Shown here one piece after another: positions 7,874-14,949 of a stretch of 20,700 bases of DNA; within the stretch, counting starts at the first letter, position 1; each line of letters starts with the position of its first letter. Origin of the DNA: an uncultured Christensenellaceae bacterium (GTDB lineage: Bacteria > Bacillota > Clostridia > Christensenellales > Borkfalkiaceae); NCBI GenBank assembly GCA_910586825.1, contig CAJUJF010000024.1:1-20700 (forward strand), given 5' to 3'. The position numbers and the translations under genes were made by a program. A model generated the notes under the pieces. The model had not been told where the DNA came from, ran no database searches, and saw only the letters and a list, made by a program, of their open reading frames with translations.

Positions 7874-8887
7874 TTATGAAACGAACAAATAGACGTAATA
7901 ACCGACGAAGCAGACGAGCATCGCCGCCCCGCCGATCTTACCGATTTCATGCTTTTTGATGAGCGCGAGCGCGTAGAGCAGCGCCGCCGCCCCCAGCGCG
8001 ACCAACGCGTCCACGAGATTCCGGTCCGTGAAAAAGGACAGCGGATAGATCAGGGAAGAAATGCCGGCGATCAAAAGAATGTTGAAAATATTGCTGCCGA
8101 TCACGTTGCCGACGGCGATATCCGTTTCCCCCTTTTTCGCCGCCATGACCGAAGTGACGAGTTCGGGAAGCGAAGTCCCGATCGCGACGACGGTAAGTCC
8201 GATCACGCGTTCCGACGCGCCGAAATATTCGGCGATGAATTTCGCGCCGTCGACCAGCAAAGTGCCGCCGCCCACGACCATGCCCAGACCTACGAGCGTC
8301 AGAACGATCAAAAACCACAGTTTGCGCTTCATGAGCGTATACCAGCGGGCAATCTTGCCCTTGGCGTGTTCTTTTTCGCGTTCCGCAAGGTTAGGCCCCG
8401 ACACGGGCGCCTCCTTTTGCTCTTTCAGCACCCGTCTCGCCTTTACGAGCAGGAGCGCCATGTATCCGACGAACACGGCGAGAAGGATCAAGCCGTCCCA
8501 CCAATCGAGCGCCTGTCCCCAGAGCCCGAGCCCCACGACAAGCGCGCTCGAAAAGAGCAGAACGGGCAGATCGAGAATAAGGGAATTCCGCGCAACGGGG
8601 AGATTGTGAATGAGCGCGGAGATACCGAGGATCAGCAGAATATTCGCGATATTGCTGCCCACGACGTTCCCGATTGCGATGTCCGTCGAATGACGGATCG
8701 CGGATGCGACGGACACGCACAGCTCGGGCGCGCTCGTCCCGAACGCGACGACGGTAAGCCCGATGATCAGCGGCGGGATCTTACACTTCCCCGCAATCCC
8801 CGCGCTGCCGTCCACAAACCAGTCCGCGCCTTTGATGAGCAAGGCAAGTCCCAAAATCAGTAAAACGACGTTCCAAAAAAGTTCCAT
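7874..8887 (-). CDS. CaCA-superfamily Na+/cation (calcium-type) exchanger, YrbG-like
   Basis: This is a 337-residue membrane antiporter with about ten hydrophobic helices in two inverted halves separated by a charged loop (about 150-192). Both alpha repeats are clear: GTSAPE at 50-55, followed by GNVVGSNIANILLILG, and GTSLPE at 237-242, followed by GNVIGSNIFNILLIAG. These hold the acidic and Asn residues that bind the cation. The family is usually annotated as a Na+/Ca2+ or K+-dependent exchanger. ATG 8887 is chosen because the upstream 24 in-frame codons fall inside the riboswitch; GAGAGGTG lies before it. The leader at 8900-9015 reads as a manganese riboswitch, so Mn2+ export is a better physiological guess than Ca2+. 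The stop lies 21 bases before the ABC exporter genes, with which it is probably co-transcribed. Confidence 0.9.
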   Translation of the reverse strand: MELFWNVVLLILGLALLIKGADWFVDGSAGIAGKCKIPPLIIGLTVVAFGTSAPELCVSVASAIRHSTDIAIGNVVGSNIANILLILGISALIHNLPVARNSLILDLPVLLFSSALVVGLGLWGQALDWWDGLILLAVFVGYMALLLVKARRVLKEQKEAPVSGPNLAEREKEHAKGKIARWYTLMKRKLWFLIVLTLVGLGMVVGGGTLLVDGAKFIAEYFGASERVIGLTVVAIGTSLPELVTSVMAAKKGETDIAVGNVIGSNIFNILLIAGISSLIYPLSFFTDRNLVDALVALGAAALLYALALIKKHEIGKIGGAAMLVCFVGYYVYLFVS

Positions 8888-8899
8888 ACCCGAAAACAC

Positions 8900-9015
8900 C
8901 TCTCGCAAAACTATATTTTTGCCGAAAGTCTCGTCGTTCATACGAACCGCCGTAGACACGCGACCTACCGATCGCGGGGTATGTTGCCACGGCGAAAGGA
9001 CTACTCCCTTTCAAC
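8900..9015 (-). promoter_or_regulatory. yybP-ykoY (Mn2+) riboswitch of the CaCA exchanger, translational type
   Basis: Reading the minus strand, the leader shows the hallmark GGGAGTAGTC just inside P1, an ACATA element in the middle and GAGACTTTC at the end. P1 pairs GUUGAAAG (9015-9008) with CUUUCGGC (8928-8921), 8 bp with two G-U pairs. The CUUUC strand can instead pair with GAGAG of the ribosome binding site (8904-8900), extended by GCAAAA/UUUUGC (8922-8917 with 8910-8905) after one bulged G. The two pairings exclude each other: metal-bound P1 would free the binding site, so manganese should switch translation on. No T run is present, which argues against a terminator here. Confidence 0.85.
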
Positions 9016-9021
9016 GCAAAA

Positions 9022-9050
9022 ATCGTATCATGAAAACGCAGAAATGTCAA
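9022..9050 (-). promoter_or_regulatory. Sigma-A promoter of the exchanger-ABC operon
   Basis: On the minus strand TTGACA (9050-9045, perfect), 17-bp spacer, TACGAT (9027-9022). The start point would be at about 9016, exactly at the first base of the riboswitch P1 stem. It lies 26 bases past the mntP stop. Confidence 0.8.
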
Positions 9051-9075
9051 GCGCTGACGCGCCCGTACGCGTTTT

Positions 9076-9684
9076 TCAGAGCACGGCTTCGAGCAGAATT
9101 TTCAGCCCGATCACGATCAGAACCACGCCGCCCGCAAGCCACGCTTCGTCCGAAAAACGGTCGCCCGCTTTTTTGCCGAGCCCTACGGCGAACGCCGAAA
9201 GACAGAAGGTGATCGACCCGATCAGCGCCGCGCAGAGCGTTACGGAAAACGGAAGCCCGAAAGCCGTCTCCGCCGCGAGAAAAGTGATTCCGACGGCGAG
9301 CGCGTCGAGGCTCGTCGCGATCGCCTGCGCGAACAGTTTTCCCGCCGTAAGCCCGCGCCTTGCTTTCCGCCTGAAAAGAGGTCTGACCGCCGCGCCGTCG
9401 CCGCGGACGCGCTCCGCTATGTAATCCACAACCGTCTTGCCGCCGATGAGTCCGAGAATCGCAAACGAAAGCCAGGGCGCGATATTCCCGACGGCGGAAG
9501 AAAACGCCGACCCGCCGTAATAGCCCAACAGCGGCATGCCGAACTGAAAGAGCGCGAACACAAACGCAACGGAAAACCACTTCCCGGCGGACATTTCGGG
9601 TTCGTCGATCCCGTTCGTCACGCTCACCGCAAATGCGTCCATCGAGAGCGCGACGCCGATCAGAAATATTTCGAAACCGCTCAT
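9076..9684 (-). CDS. mntP: Manganese efflux pump MntP
   Basis: MntP exports Mn2+ across the cytoplasmic membrane. The 202-residue protein has six hydrophobic helices in two related halves, each with the family's Asp-containing helix: ALSMDAFAVS (Asp16) and ATSLDALAVG (Asp127). The loop between the halves (about 93-118) is basic and somewhat longer than in E. coli MntP. ATG 9684 is preceded by GGGAGGG. The gene sits alone behind its own promoter and a yybP-ykoY riboswitch with a terminator, the same kind of control known for mntP in other bacteria, so function and regulation agree. No terminator is evident after its stop; the next promoter starts 26 bases on. Confidence 0.94.
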   Translation of the reverse strand: MSGFEIFLIGVALSMDAFAVSVTNGIDEPEMSAGKWFSVAFVFALFQFGMPLLGYYGGSAFSSAVGNIAPWLSFAILGLIGGKTVVDYIAERVRGDGAAVRPLFRRKARRGLTAGKLFAQAIATSLDALAVGITFLAAETAFGLPFSVTLCAALIGSITFCLSAFAVGLGKKAGDRFSDEAWLAGGVVLIVIGLKILLEAVL

Positions 9685-9712
9685 CTATCCCTCCCAAACG
9701 ATCCTTGCGCGG

Positions 9713-9843
9713 AAACAAAAAAGACTTACGCGCAAAAAAGATGCGCATAAGTCTTGCCGTTTCAGATAACACCCGCGGAATGCCCGCAATATGTGGACGT
9801 TACCGCTTCCGCCTTGCGGGCGAAAGCCGACTACTCCCCTATG
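9713..9843 (-). promoter_or_regulatory. yybP-ykoY (Mn2+) riboswitch of mntP, transcriptional type
   Basis: The aptamer spans 9843-9746: P1 pairs CAUAGG (9843-9838) with CUUAUG (9751-9746), enclosing the hallmark GGAGTAGTCGGC, an ACATA element and CGGCAAGA before the closing strand. The terminator that follows pairs 9755-9742 with 9734-9721 (14 bp, one G-U) and leads into a T-rich run TTTTTTGTTT. Its 5' arm contains the whole CUUAUG strand of P1, so metal-bound P1 and the terminator cannot coexist. Manganese should therefore permit read-through into mntP. Confidence 0.88.
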
Positions 9844-9853
9844 ACTATATTAC

Positions 9854-9882
9854 AGTATATCCGAACTGCGCCGATTCGTCAA
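9854..9882 (-). promoter_or_regulatory. Sigma-A promoter of mntP
   Basis: On the minus strand TTGACG (9882-9877), 17-bp spacer, TATACT (9859-9854). Start expected near 9847, four bases before riboswitch P1. It begins 12 bases after the MATE stop codon. Confidence 0.78.
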
Positions 9883-9893
9883 CGGTTTTGCGG

Positions 9894-11237
9894 TCAATAT
9901 CCGTATTTTTTTCGCATGGCGAGAAAAAACGCAACCGTGACGGCGCAAGCGAAAATATCGGCGAACACCGCGGAAAGCCAGACGCCGTTCATACCCAACA
10001 GCACGGGCATCAGCAAAATCATGCCGCACTGAAACACAAACGAGCGGATAAACGAGATCGATGCGGACACAAGTCCGTTGTTGAGCGCGGTGAAGAACGC
10101 CGAGCCGAACACGCTCACGCCCATCAGCAGATAGGCGAACGAATACAACCAAACGCCGTTCCGCGTGAGCAGAAACACCTCTTCCGTCGTGGCGAAAATC
10201 CGCGCAAACGGGATCGCCAAAGCTTCCGAAAGTCCCGTGAGCGCGATCCCGAGAACCGCGATCACGACGAAACACTTCTTCCGCAAATTCTTCAATTCGT
10301 CCCGATTTTCCGCGCCGAAATGATACCCCACAACGGGAGCGATTCCCATGGAAAACCCGAAAAAGATATTGAAGAAGATATTGCTCATGTACATGATGAT
10401 CCCGTATGCGATTATGCCGTTATCGCCCGCCAGCCGCAAGAGCTGTACGTTGAACAGAATGCTCACCAACGAAAACGAGATATTCGACAGCAGTTCGGAG
10501 GAGCCGTTGGCGCACGCCTGAAAAAAAGCCTTCGCTTCGAAACGGGGTTTCGCAAACCGGAGCAGGCTTGCGTTGTTCCGACGCGCGAAATAGACGATCG
10601 GCGCAATGCCGCCCACCGCCTGCCCCACGACCGTCGCCGCCGCCGCGCCCGCAAGCTCCCAGCGGAAACCCAAAATGAACAACGCGTCGAGCACGGCGTT
10701 CGTAATTCCCGCCGCAACCGTCACGAGAAATCCGAGCATCGGCTTTTCGGCGGTAACCATAAAACTCTGGAAACAGAATTGCAGCATGAGAAAGGGAAGC
10801 CCCGCAAGCAGGACGGTCCCGTACAACACGCCGTTTTGCACCGCTTCGGCAGAGGCGTCCCGCCCGAGCAGTTCCGCGACCGGACGGACGACGGCGATCC
10901 CGATCCCGCCCAGCAGAACGCCGAGCAGGGAAATCGCGATCGCAAAAAAGCTGAAATAACCGAGCGCGCGTTCCCGATCGCCTTCGCCGAGGGTCTTGGC
11001 GATCAGCGCGCTTCCGCCCGAGCCGATCATCAATCCGACCGCGCCCAGAATCATGATAAAAGGAAAGATCAGATTCAACCCCGCGAACGCGGCGTCGCCC
11101 ACGGCTTTGGAGACGAAAACGCCGTCCACGATCGAATACACGGAAGTAAACACCGCCATGATCACGGAAGGCAGCGTAAACCGCAATATTTTCTGATAGG
11201 TGAAATGTTCGGAAAGTCCGATTCTTTGACGTTTCAT
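9894..11237 (-). CDS. MATE-family multidrug/Na+ (or H+) antiporter
   Basis: This 447-residue membrane protein has about twelve hydrophobic helices in two halves, with MATE-like features: the N-terminal YQKILRFTLPSVIM segment, FAGLNLIFPF, GSGGSALIAKTLGEGD after helix two and its counterpart GIAPVVGYHFGAENRDELK in the second half. The family exports cationic drugs, toxins or metabolites using Na+ or H+ gradients. The second-half pattern is like the MepA/DinF-related bacterial group. ATG 11237 has AGAGGAA before it. A consensus promoter at 11348-11376 and a terminator-like hairpin at 11251-11282 lie upstream, so expression may be attenuated. No terminator is seen after its stop, where the mntP promoter begins. 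The substrate is not predictable. Confidence 0.9.
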   Translation of the reverse strand: MKRQRIGLSEHFTYQKILRFTLPSVIMAVFTSVYSIVDGVFVSKAVGDAAFAGLNLIFPFIMILGAVGLMIGSGGSALIAKTLGEGDRERALGYFSFFAIAISLLGVLLGGIGIAVVRPVAELLGRDASAEAVQNGVLYGTVLLAGLPFLMLQFCFQSFMVTAEKPMLGFLVTVAAGITNAVLDALFILGFRWELAGAAAATVVGQAVGGIAPIVYFARRNNASLLRFAKPRFEAKAFFQACANGSSELLSNISFSLVSILFNVQLLRLAGDNGIIAYGIIMYMSNIFFNIFFGFSMGIAPVVGYHFGAENRDELKNLRKKCFVVIAVLGIALTGLSEALAIPFARIFATTEEVFLLTRNGVWLYSFAYLLMGVSVFGSAFFTALNNGLVSASISFIRSFVFQCGMILLMPVLLGMNGVWLSAVFADIFACAVTVAFFLAMRKKYGY

Positions 11238-11250
11238 GTTTCCTCTGCAT

Positions 11251-11282
11251 AAAAAAAGCGCGCCGACGGATCCGAGCGCACT
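11251..11282 (-). terminator. Intrinsic terminator or attenuator 14 bases before the MATE start
   Basis: On the minus strand AGTGCGC (11282-11276) pairs with GCGCGCT (11263-11257), closed further by a U-G pair, and is followed by a run of seven T (11257-11251). It lies downstream of the promoter at 11348-11376, so it can stop both read-through from the trmL operon and new transcripts meant for the MATE gene. A competing fold pairs GACG with CGTC and CGAG with CTCG across the terminator's 5' arm, a possible antiterminator. Confidence 0.6.
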
Positions 11283-11347
11283 CGACGTCTTATCAACGCA
11301 GCGGCTGCGGCACGCGCGTTCTCCGACGATTTGATTCAGTATGCGAT

Positions 11348-11376
11348 ATTATAATAGGTGTCGCGAAATAAGTCAA
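11348..11376 (-). promoter_or_regulatory. Sigma-A promoter of the MATE gene
   Basis: On the minus strand TTGACT (11376-11371), 17-bp spacer, TATAAT (11353-11348). The -35 box overlaps the stop codon of the 86-residue gene. The resulting leader of about 105 bases contains a stem CGCAG/CTGCG, flanked by the pairing ATCAA/TTGAT, and then the terminator hairpin at 11251-11282. Confidence 0.75.
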
Positions 11377-11633
11377 ACGTTTTCCGCGGGGAATATCTCC
11401 AAAATGCTTTGCGCGCGGTTGAGCGGCACGGGCGCCGTCTGGCGGGAACAGCTCTCCACGCGCAAAACGGTCGCGACGCATTCTCCGCCGCCGAGCGGAA
11501 CTCTTACCCGATCGCCCGCTTTCGGTCTGAAAACGGGCGCGAGATACCAACGCGGCGTTCCCTCCGCATCCACCTTTACGAACGTGTAAATCCCGTCGTC
11601 GGCAATCACGCCGCCGCTGAGCGAATGAATCAT
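11373..11633 (-). CDS. Small protein of 86 residues, probable beta-barrel fold, unknown function
   Basis: I do not recognise this gene. ATG 11633 is chosen because GGAGGG precedes it; the frame stays open upstream only inside the cardiolipin synthase gene. The 86-residue product is mostly short predicted strands: DDGIYTFVKV, RWYLAPVF, GDRVRVPL and CVATVLRVE. These recall small SH3-like or PriA-type barrel domains that bind nucleic acid or protein. No signal or membrane segment is present, and there are two Cys. It begins 16 bases after the cardiolipin synthase stop, so it is the last gene of the trmL operon, and its stop overlaps the -35 box of the MATE promoter. The function is unknown; the barrel idea is inference. 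Confidence 0.75.
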   Translation of the reverse strand: MIHSLSGGVIADDGIYTFVKVDAEGTPRWYLAPVFRPKAGDRVRVPLGGGECVATVLRVESCSRQTAPVPLNRAQSILEIFPAENV

Positions 11634-11649
11634 GTGCTTCCCTCCGATT

Positions 11650-13215
11650 TTAAAACAACGGCGCAAACAGTTTCGCGATTTCGCAGATACCGCGCCAGAC
11701 GACGCTCTTTTTCGCGTCCGCTTCCGTTTGCAACGCGCTCTGCGCAAACGTCCGCTCGAAATCCTCTTCGAGCTGTTTCACCGCTTTTGTGCGGTACATA
11801 AACACGGCGTCTTCGAAATGGAACAAAAGAGAACGGTAATCGAGATTGATCGTTCCCACGACGGCCGCCTCGCCGTCGGCAAGAAAGCTCTTCGCATGAA
11901 TGAACCCCGGCAGGTACTCGTAAATCCTGACCCCGCCTTTGATGAGCGCCATGTAGTTGGAGCGTGTCAGCGCGAACGGGATCTTTTTATCGGGAATATG
12001 CGGCGTGACGATGCGCACGTCCACTCCCCTCTGCGCCGCAAGCACGAGCGCCTCGCGCATGCGGTAATCGATGATCAGATAGGGCGTCGTGATCCATACC
12101 GATTTTTTGGCGCTGCTCAATATGTTCAGATAAACGTCCTCGCCGATCTGCCTCTCGTAAAGCGGACGGGGCCCGTCGCCGTACGGCTGTACGTAACCCT
12201 CGCCCTCGAACCGTTCGTACGAGGACAGCAGATAACGGGATACGTCTTCCGAAACCCCGCGTTGCAAATCGTACAAGTGCAGAAACATCAGCGTCAGATT
12301 CCGCACGCCCTCCCCTTCGAGACGGACCGCGGTGTCCTTCCAATGCCCGAACGGGCGTTTCAGATTGACGTATTCGTCCGCAAGATTGATCCCGCCCGTA
12401 TACCCGATTTTCCCGTCGATCACGACGATCTTGCGATGATCGCGGTTGTTGTGAATGTTGGCGACGACGGGCACGAAGGGATTGAACTTCACGCACTTGA
12501 TACCGAGCTTGCGCATGGTCTTGTGATAGCGCATGTGAACCTTGCCCATGCAACCGATATCGTCGTACATCAACCGCACTTCCACGCCCGCGGCGACGCG
12601 ATCTTTCAGCGTTTCCAAGATCCGCGACCAGAGCTTGCCTTTCGCGATGATGAAAAATTCCATTAAGATATACGTTTCCGCGCGCGACAGGTCGCCGATC
12701 AGCCGCTCGGCGTATTCTTCTCCGGAAGGGAAATATTCCGTCTTTGTGTTTGCGTGCAGAACGGCGTTGTACGAGGCGAGCGCTTCGCTCGTATCCGCCC
12801 ATCTTCCGAGCGCCGCCTCCGTCTCTTCTTTGCCGAGCGCGCGTTCGTGATACGGCTCGAAATTGCGAAGCAGCAACGCGTACTGTTTCCGCGCGCGCTT
12901 GCCGGGACGGTTGGAAGAAAATACGAGATACATTGCAACGCCGAGGATATTCAGCGCGGTGATGCATACGATCCAGGGGATCTTGGTTTCGGGAACCATG
13001 TCGCGGTTGGCGGCATGAAGCACGGCGATCACGAGCGCGAGCCAATCGAGTAGCACAATGCCGACGCGGACCGCCCATTCCGTTTTCGGAAAGAAATAAA
13101 CGATCGCGATATTGACGCCGTAAAACGCGGCGATGAAAACCGCGACGGAAAGCAGGAACATAAATATAATGGTAAGCGCAACAAACGAAAAACGGCTGAA
13201 AATCTTTTTAATCAA
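11650..13215 (-). CDS. cls: Cardiolipin synthase (phospholipase D family)
   Basis: The enzyme joins two phosphatidylglycerol molecules into cardiolipin at the membrane. The 521-residue protein starts with membrane segments (about 9-40 and 48-100, containing the usual SNRPGKRARKQY boundary). Two HKD phospholipase D motifs follow: HRKIVVIDG (His260, Lys262, Asp267) and HAKSFLADG (His440, Lys442, Asp447), each followed by the family's Gly/Asn-rich stretch (GYTGGIN, VGTINLD). The start is TTG at 13215, with GGGGGAG five bases ahead; it overlaps the end of the leucine-rich-repeat gene by eight bases, pointing to coupled translation. Frame upstream of this TTG lies inside that gene. Size and layout match bacterial ClsA types. 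Confidence 0.93.
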   Translation of the reverse strand: MIKKIFSRFSFVALTIIFMFLLSVAVFIAAFYGVNIAIVYFFPKTEWAVRVGIVLLDWLALVIAVLHAANRDMVPETKIPWIVCITALNILGVAMYLVFSSNRPGKRARKQYALLLRNFEPYHERALGKEETEAALGRWADTSEALASYNAVLHANTKTEYFPSGEEYAERLIGDLSRAETYILMEFFIIAKGKLWSRILETLKDRVAAGVEVRLMYDDIGCMGKVHMRYHKTMRKLGIKCVKFNPFVPVVANIHNNRDHRKIVVIDGKIGYTGGINLADEYVNLKRPFGHWKDTAVRLEGEGVRNLTLMFLHLYDLQRGVSEDVSRYLLSSYERFEGEGYVQPYGDGPRPLYERQIGEDVYLNILSSAKKSVWITTPYLIIDYRMREALVLAAQRGVDVRIVTPHIPDKKIPFALTRSNYMALIKGGVRIYEYLPGFIHAKSFLADGEAAVVGTINLDYRSLLFHFEDAVFMYRTKAVKQLEEDFERTFAQSALQTEADAKKSVVWRGICEIAKLFAPLF

Positions 13216-14302
13216 AATCGCTCCCCCTTTCCGAATTATATTCCAAACAGCCGCAAGGCAGGACCCGCACGCCGTATGCGCCCGCAAGCGAAACCGGACG
13301 CGGCGAATGCAGCCGCCGCAATCCCGAACAGCTTAAAAACGCTTCGGCGGAGATCGCATCTGCGTCCATGCCGCACAGGTCGATCTCGCGGATTCCGCCG
13401 CAACCGTAGAACGCATGCTCCCCGATCTTTCCGCCCGTCACCCGCAATTTTTCCAGCGTCTCCGGAACGCGGAATTCCGACCCGTCCGAAAAGAGCCAGA
13501 CGAATAAATCCGCGCCGTCGCCGCCCGATGCGTACGGATCGCTTCCGATAAAACCGAGCGTAAGTTCCCTCAGCGCAAGGCAGGGCAACAGCGCGCCGCG
13601 ATCGGCAAAATCGTTTCCGCGCACCCGCACGCTTTCCGCCGACGGAATCCCCGCGAGCAAGCGTCTGCCGCCCGCCGTGTCGCGATAGAGCGCGCCCGCT
13701 TCGTAAAAATAGGGCGCGCATGCCGTCACCGTTTCGATCGCCGTTCCCGAAAACGTCTTTGCAAAAACCTCCGCATCCGGTCTGATTTCCAGCCGCGTCG
13801 CGCCCGTGGACGCCAGCGCGGACGCGGACATGCCGCCGCTCAACAGCACCGCGCGCGTGCCGACGGCGGAAGAAACGCGTCCGATCCTGTCGCCTTGCCA
13901 GACGAAAAATCCGCCTGCGCACCAGACCGTTTCTCCGTACACGCGCCAGAGCGCGGCGCGTTCCAGCCTACCCGTGTCCGAGGCGGAGACCGAGAGAATC
14001 TCGCCCAATCCCCCCGAACGCAAAGCCGTCTCCGCCGCGGAAAATTCCGCAGAAGCGGCAACCATGCCCGCGGTCTGCCCGTTCAGCAGCGAGATCGCCC
14101 CGTTTTCGCCGATCCCGCCGAGGTAAGGATACGCCCGATCGTAATTGAGAACGGAAACGCTCCCGTCCGCCCAACGGCATTCGTACGATTCTTCCGCCTC
14201 CCCCGTGCGCGTCCCCACGGGAAGGAACAAAAGCGCCGTCCAGACAAGCGAGAACGCCGCGGTCAGCGCCTTGCGCAGGAAAGCTTTTTTGTTCGGTTTC
14301 AT
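13208..14302 (-). CDS. Secreted or membrane-anchored protein with BspA-type leucine-rich repeats
   Basis: This gene encodes a 364-residue protein with an N-terminal basic region and hydrophobic segment (about 8-30), read as a signal peptide or anchor, so the body should be outside the cell. The C-terminal third carries leucine-rich repeats of the BspA (LRR_5) kind, seen in KIGEHAFYGCGGIREIDL and ISAEAFLSCSGLRRLHSP. The middle part (about 40-230) matches nothing I know and is Gly/Ala/Ser-rich. ATG 14302 overlaps the trmL stop as ATGA; an in-frame ATG at 14308 is the alternative, and neither has a strong binding site. Such repeats usually mediate surface protein contacts. Its tight placement between a tRNA methyltransferase and cardiolipin synthase is unexpected and gives no clear functional hint. 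Confidence 0.75.
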   Translation of the reverse strand: MKPNKKAFLRKALTAAFSLVWTALLFLPVGTRTGEAEESYECRWADGSVSVLNYDRAYPYLGGIGENGAISLLNGQTAGMVAASAEFSAAETALRSGGLGEILSVSASDTGRLERAALWRVYGETVWCAGGFFVWQGDRIGRVSSAVGTRAVLLSGGMSASALASTGATRLEIRPDAEVFAKTFSGTAIETVTACAPYFYEAGALYRDTAGGRRLLAGIPSAESVRVRGNDFADRGALLPCLALRELTLGFIGSDPYASGGDGADLFVWLFSDGSEFRVPETLEKLRVTGGKIGEHAFYGCGGIREIDLCGMDADAISAEAFLSCSGLRRLHSPRPVSLAGAYGVRVLPCGCLEYNSERGSDFD

Positions 14303-14793
14303 TCCCATTTCAGGCGATGCAGTTCGCCCGCCGCGGCAAGCCCGCCGAACCCGTTCTGCCGCAATCCCTCGTAGACCGCGATCGCAACGGAATTGGACAG
14401 ATTCAGCGAACGGCTTTCGCCGATCATCGGGATCCGCACGCAGTCCTGCGGGCGGGAGACGAGCAGTTCTTCGGGCAACCCGCGGGTCTCTTTCCCGAAC
14501 ACGAGAAAATCGCCCTCCCGATAACGCGCGTCGGCATAACACGTCTTTGCCTTGGTCGTAAAAAAGAAGAACCTTGCGTTCGGATTTTCCGCAAGCAATT
14601 CCTCGAAATTGTCGTGCAACGTCACCGTCACGAGATCCCAATAATCCAATCCCGCACGCTTTAAATAACGGTCGGAAATTTCGAATCCCAACGGCCGCAC
14701 GAGATGCAGCCGAGAACCTGTCGCCGCGCACGTGCGCGCGATATTTCCCGTGTTTTGCGGAATTTCCGGCTCGACGAGTACGATATGAAACAT
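14299..14793 (-). CDS. trmL: tRNA (cytidine/uridine-34 2'-O)-methyltransferase TrmL
   Basis: TrmL methylates the ribose of the wobble base in certain leucine tRNAs using S-adenosylmethionine. The 164-residue protein is a single SPOUT (trefoil-knot) domain of the usual length. Motifs present are the N-terminal VEPEIPQNTGNIARTC, the knot region FGKETRGLP and the cofactor loop RIPMIGESRSLNLSNS. ATG 14793 has AAAGGAG before it. It is first in a four-gene unit with overlaps (trmL-LRR protein-cls-small protein) behind the promoter at 14831-14859. Confidence 0.94.
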   Translation of the reverse strand: MFHIVLVEPEIPQNTGNIARTCAATGSRLHLVRPLGFEISDRYLKRAGLDYWDLVTVTLHDNFEELLAENPNARFFFFTTKAKTCYADARYREGDFLVFGKETRGLPEELLVSRPQDCVRIPMIGESRSLNLSNSVAIAVYEGLRQNGFGGLAAAGELHRLKWE

Positions 14794-14830
14794 TCTGCGG
14801 CTCCTTTAAGCTCTAAACGATTCCGATGTT

Positions 14831-14859
14831 ATTGTAGTCTTTTTTTTGCCGTTTTGCAA
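14831..14859 (-). promoter_or_regulatory. Promoter of the trmL operon
   Basis: On the minus strand TTGCAA (14859-14854), 17-bp spacer containing an A run, TACAAT (14836-14831). It gives a leader of about 30 bases. Confidence 0.65.
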
Positions 14860-14914
14860 GAAGAAATCGCCGTTTCCCGAAAATTTCACACATATTTAAT
14901 TTTACGAAAAACGC

Positions 14915-14943
14915 TTGACATCCTATATTCGAAAGTTTATAAT
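14915..14943 (+). promoter_or_regulatory. Perfect-consensus promoter on the plus strand, driving a proposed small RNA
   Basis: TTGACA (14915-14920), 17-bp spacer, TATAAT (14938-14943): both boxes match the sigma-A consensus at every base. It points away from trmL and no plus-strand gene follows. The predicted start is near 14950. Confidence 0.8.
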
Positions 14944-14949
14944 GAATTT

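Noticed and set aside
8888..8959. 24-codon N-terminal extension of the CaCA exchanger
   Set aside because: The extension falls in the riboswitch aptamer and its output hairpin; family members start close to the first membrane helix.
9633..11252. 539-codon open frame on the plus strand
   Set aside because: It runs antisense through the MATE gene and the mntP riboswitch and promoter, with Arg/His/Gln-rich composition and no family resemblance.
13216..13287. N-terminal extension of cardiolipin synthase upstream of TTG 13215
   Set aside because: The extra 24 codons lie inside the LRR gene, look unlike a membrane start and lack a ribosome binding site, whereas GGGGGAG precedes the TTG.
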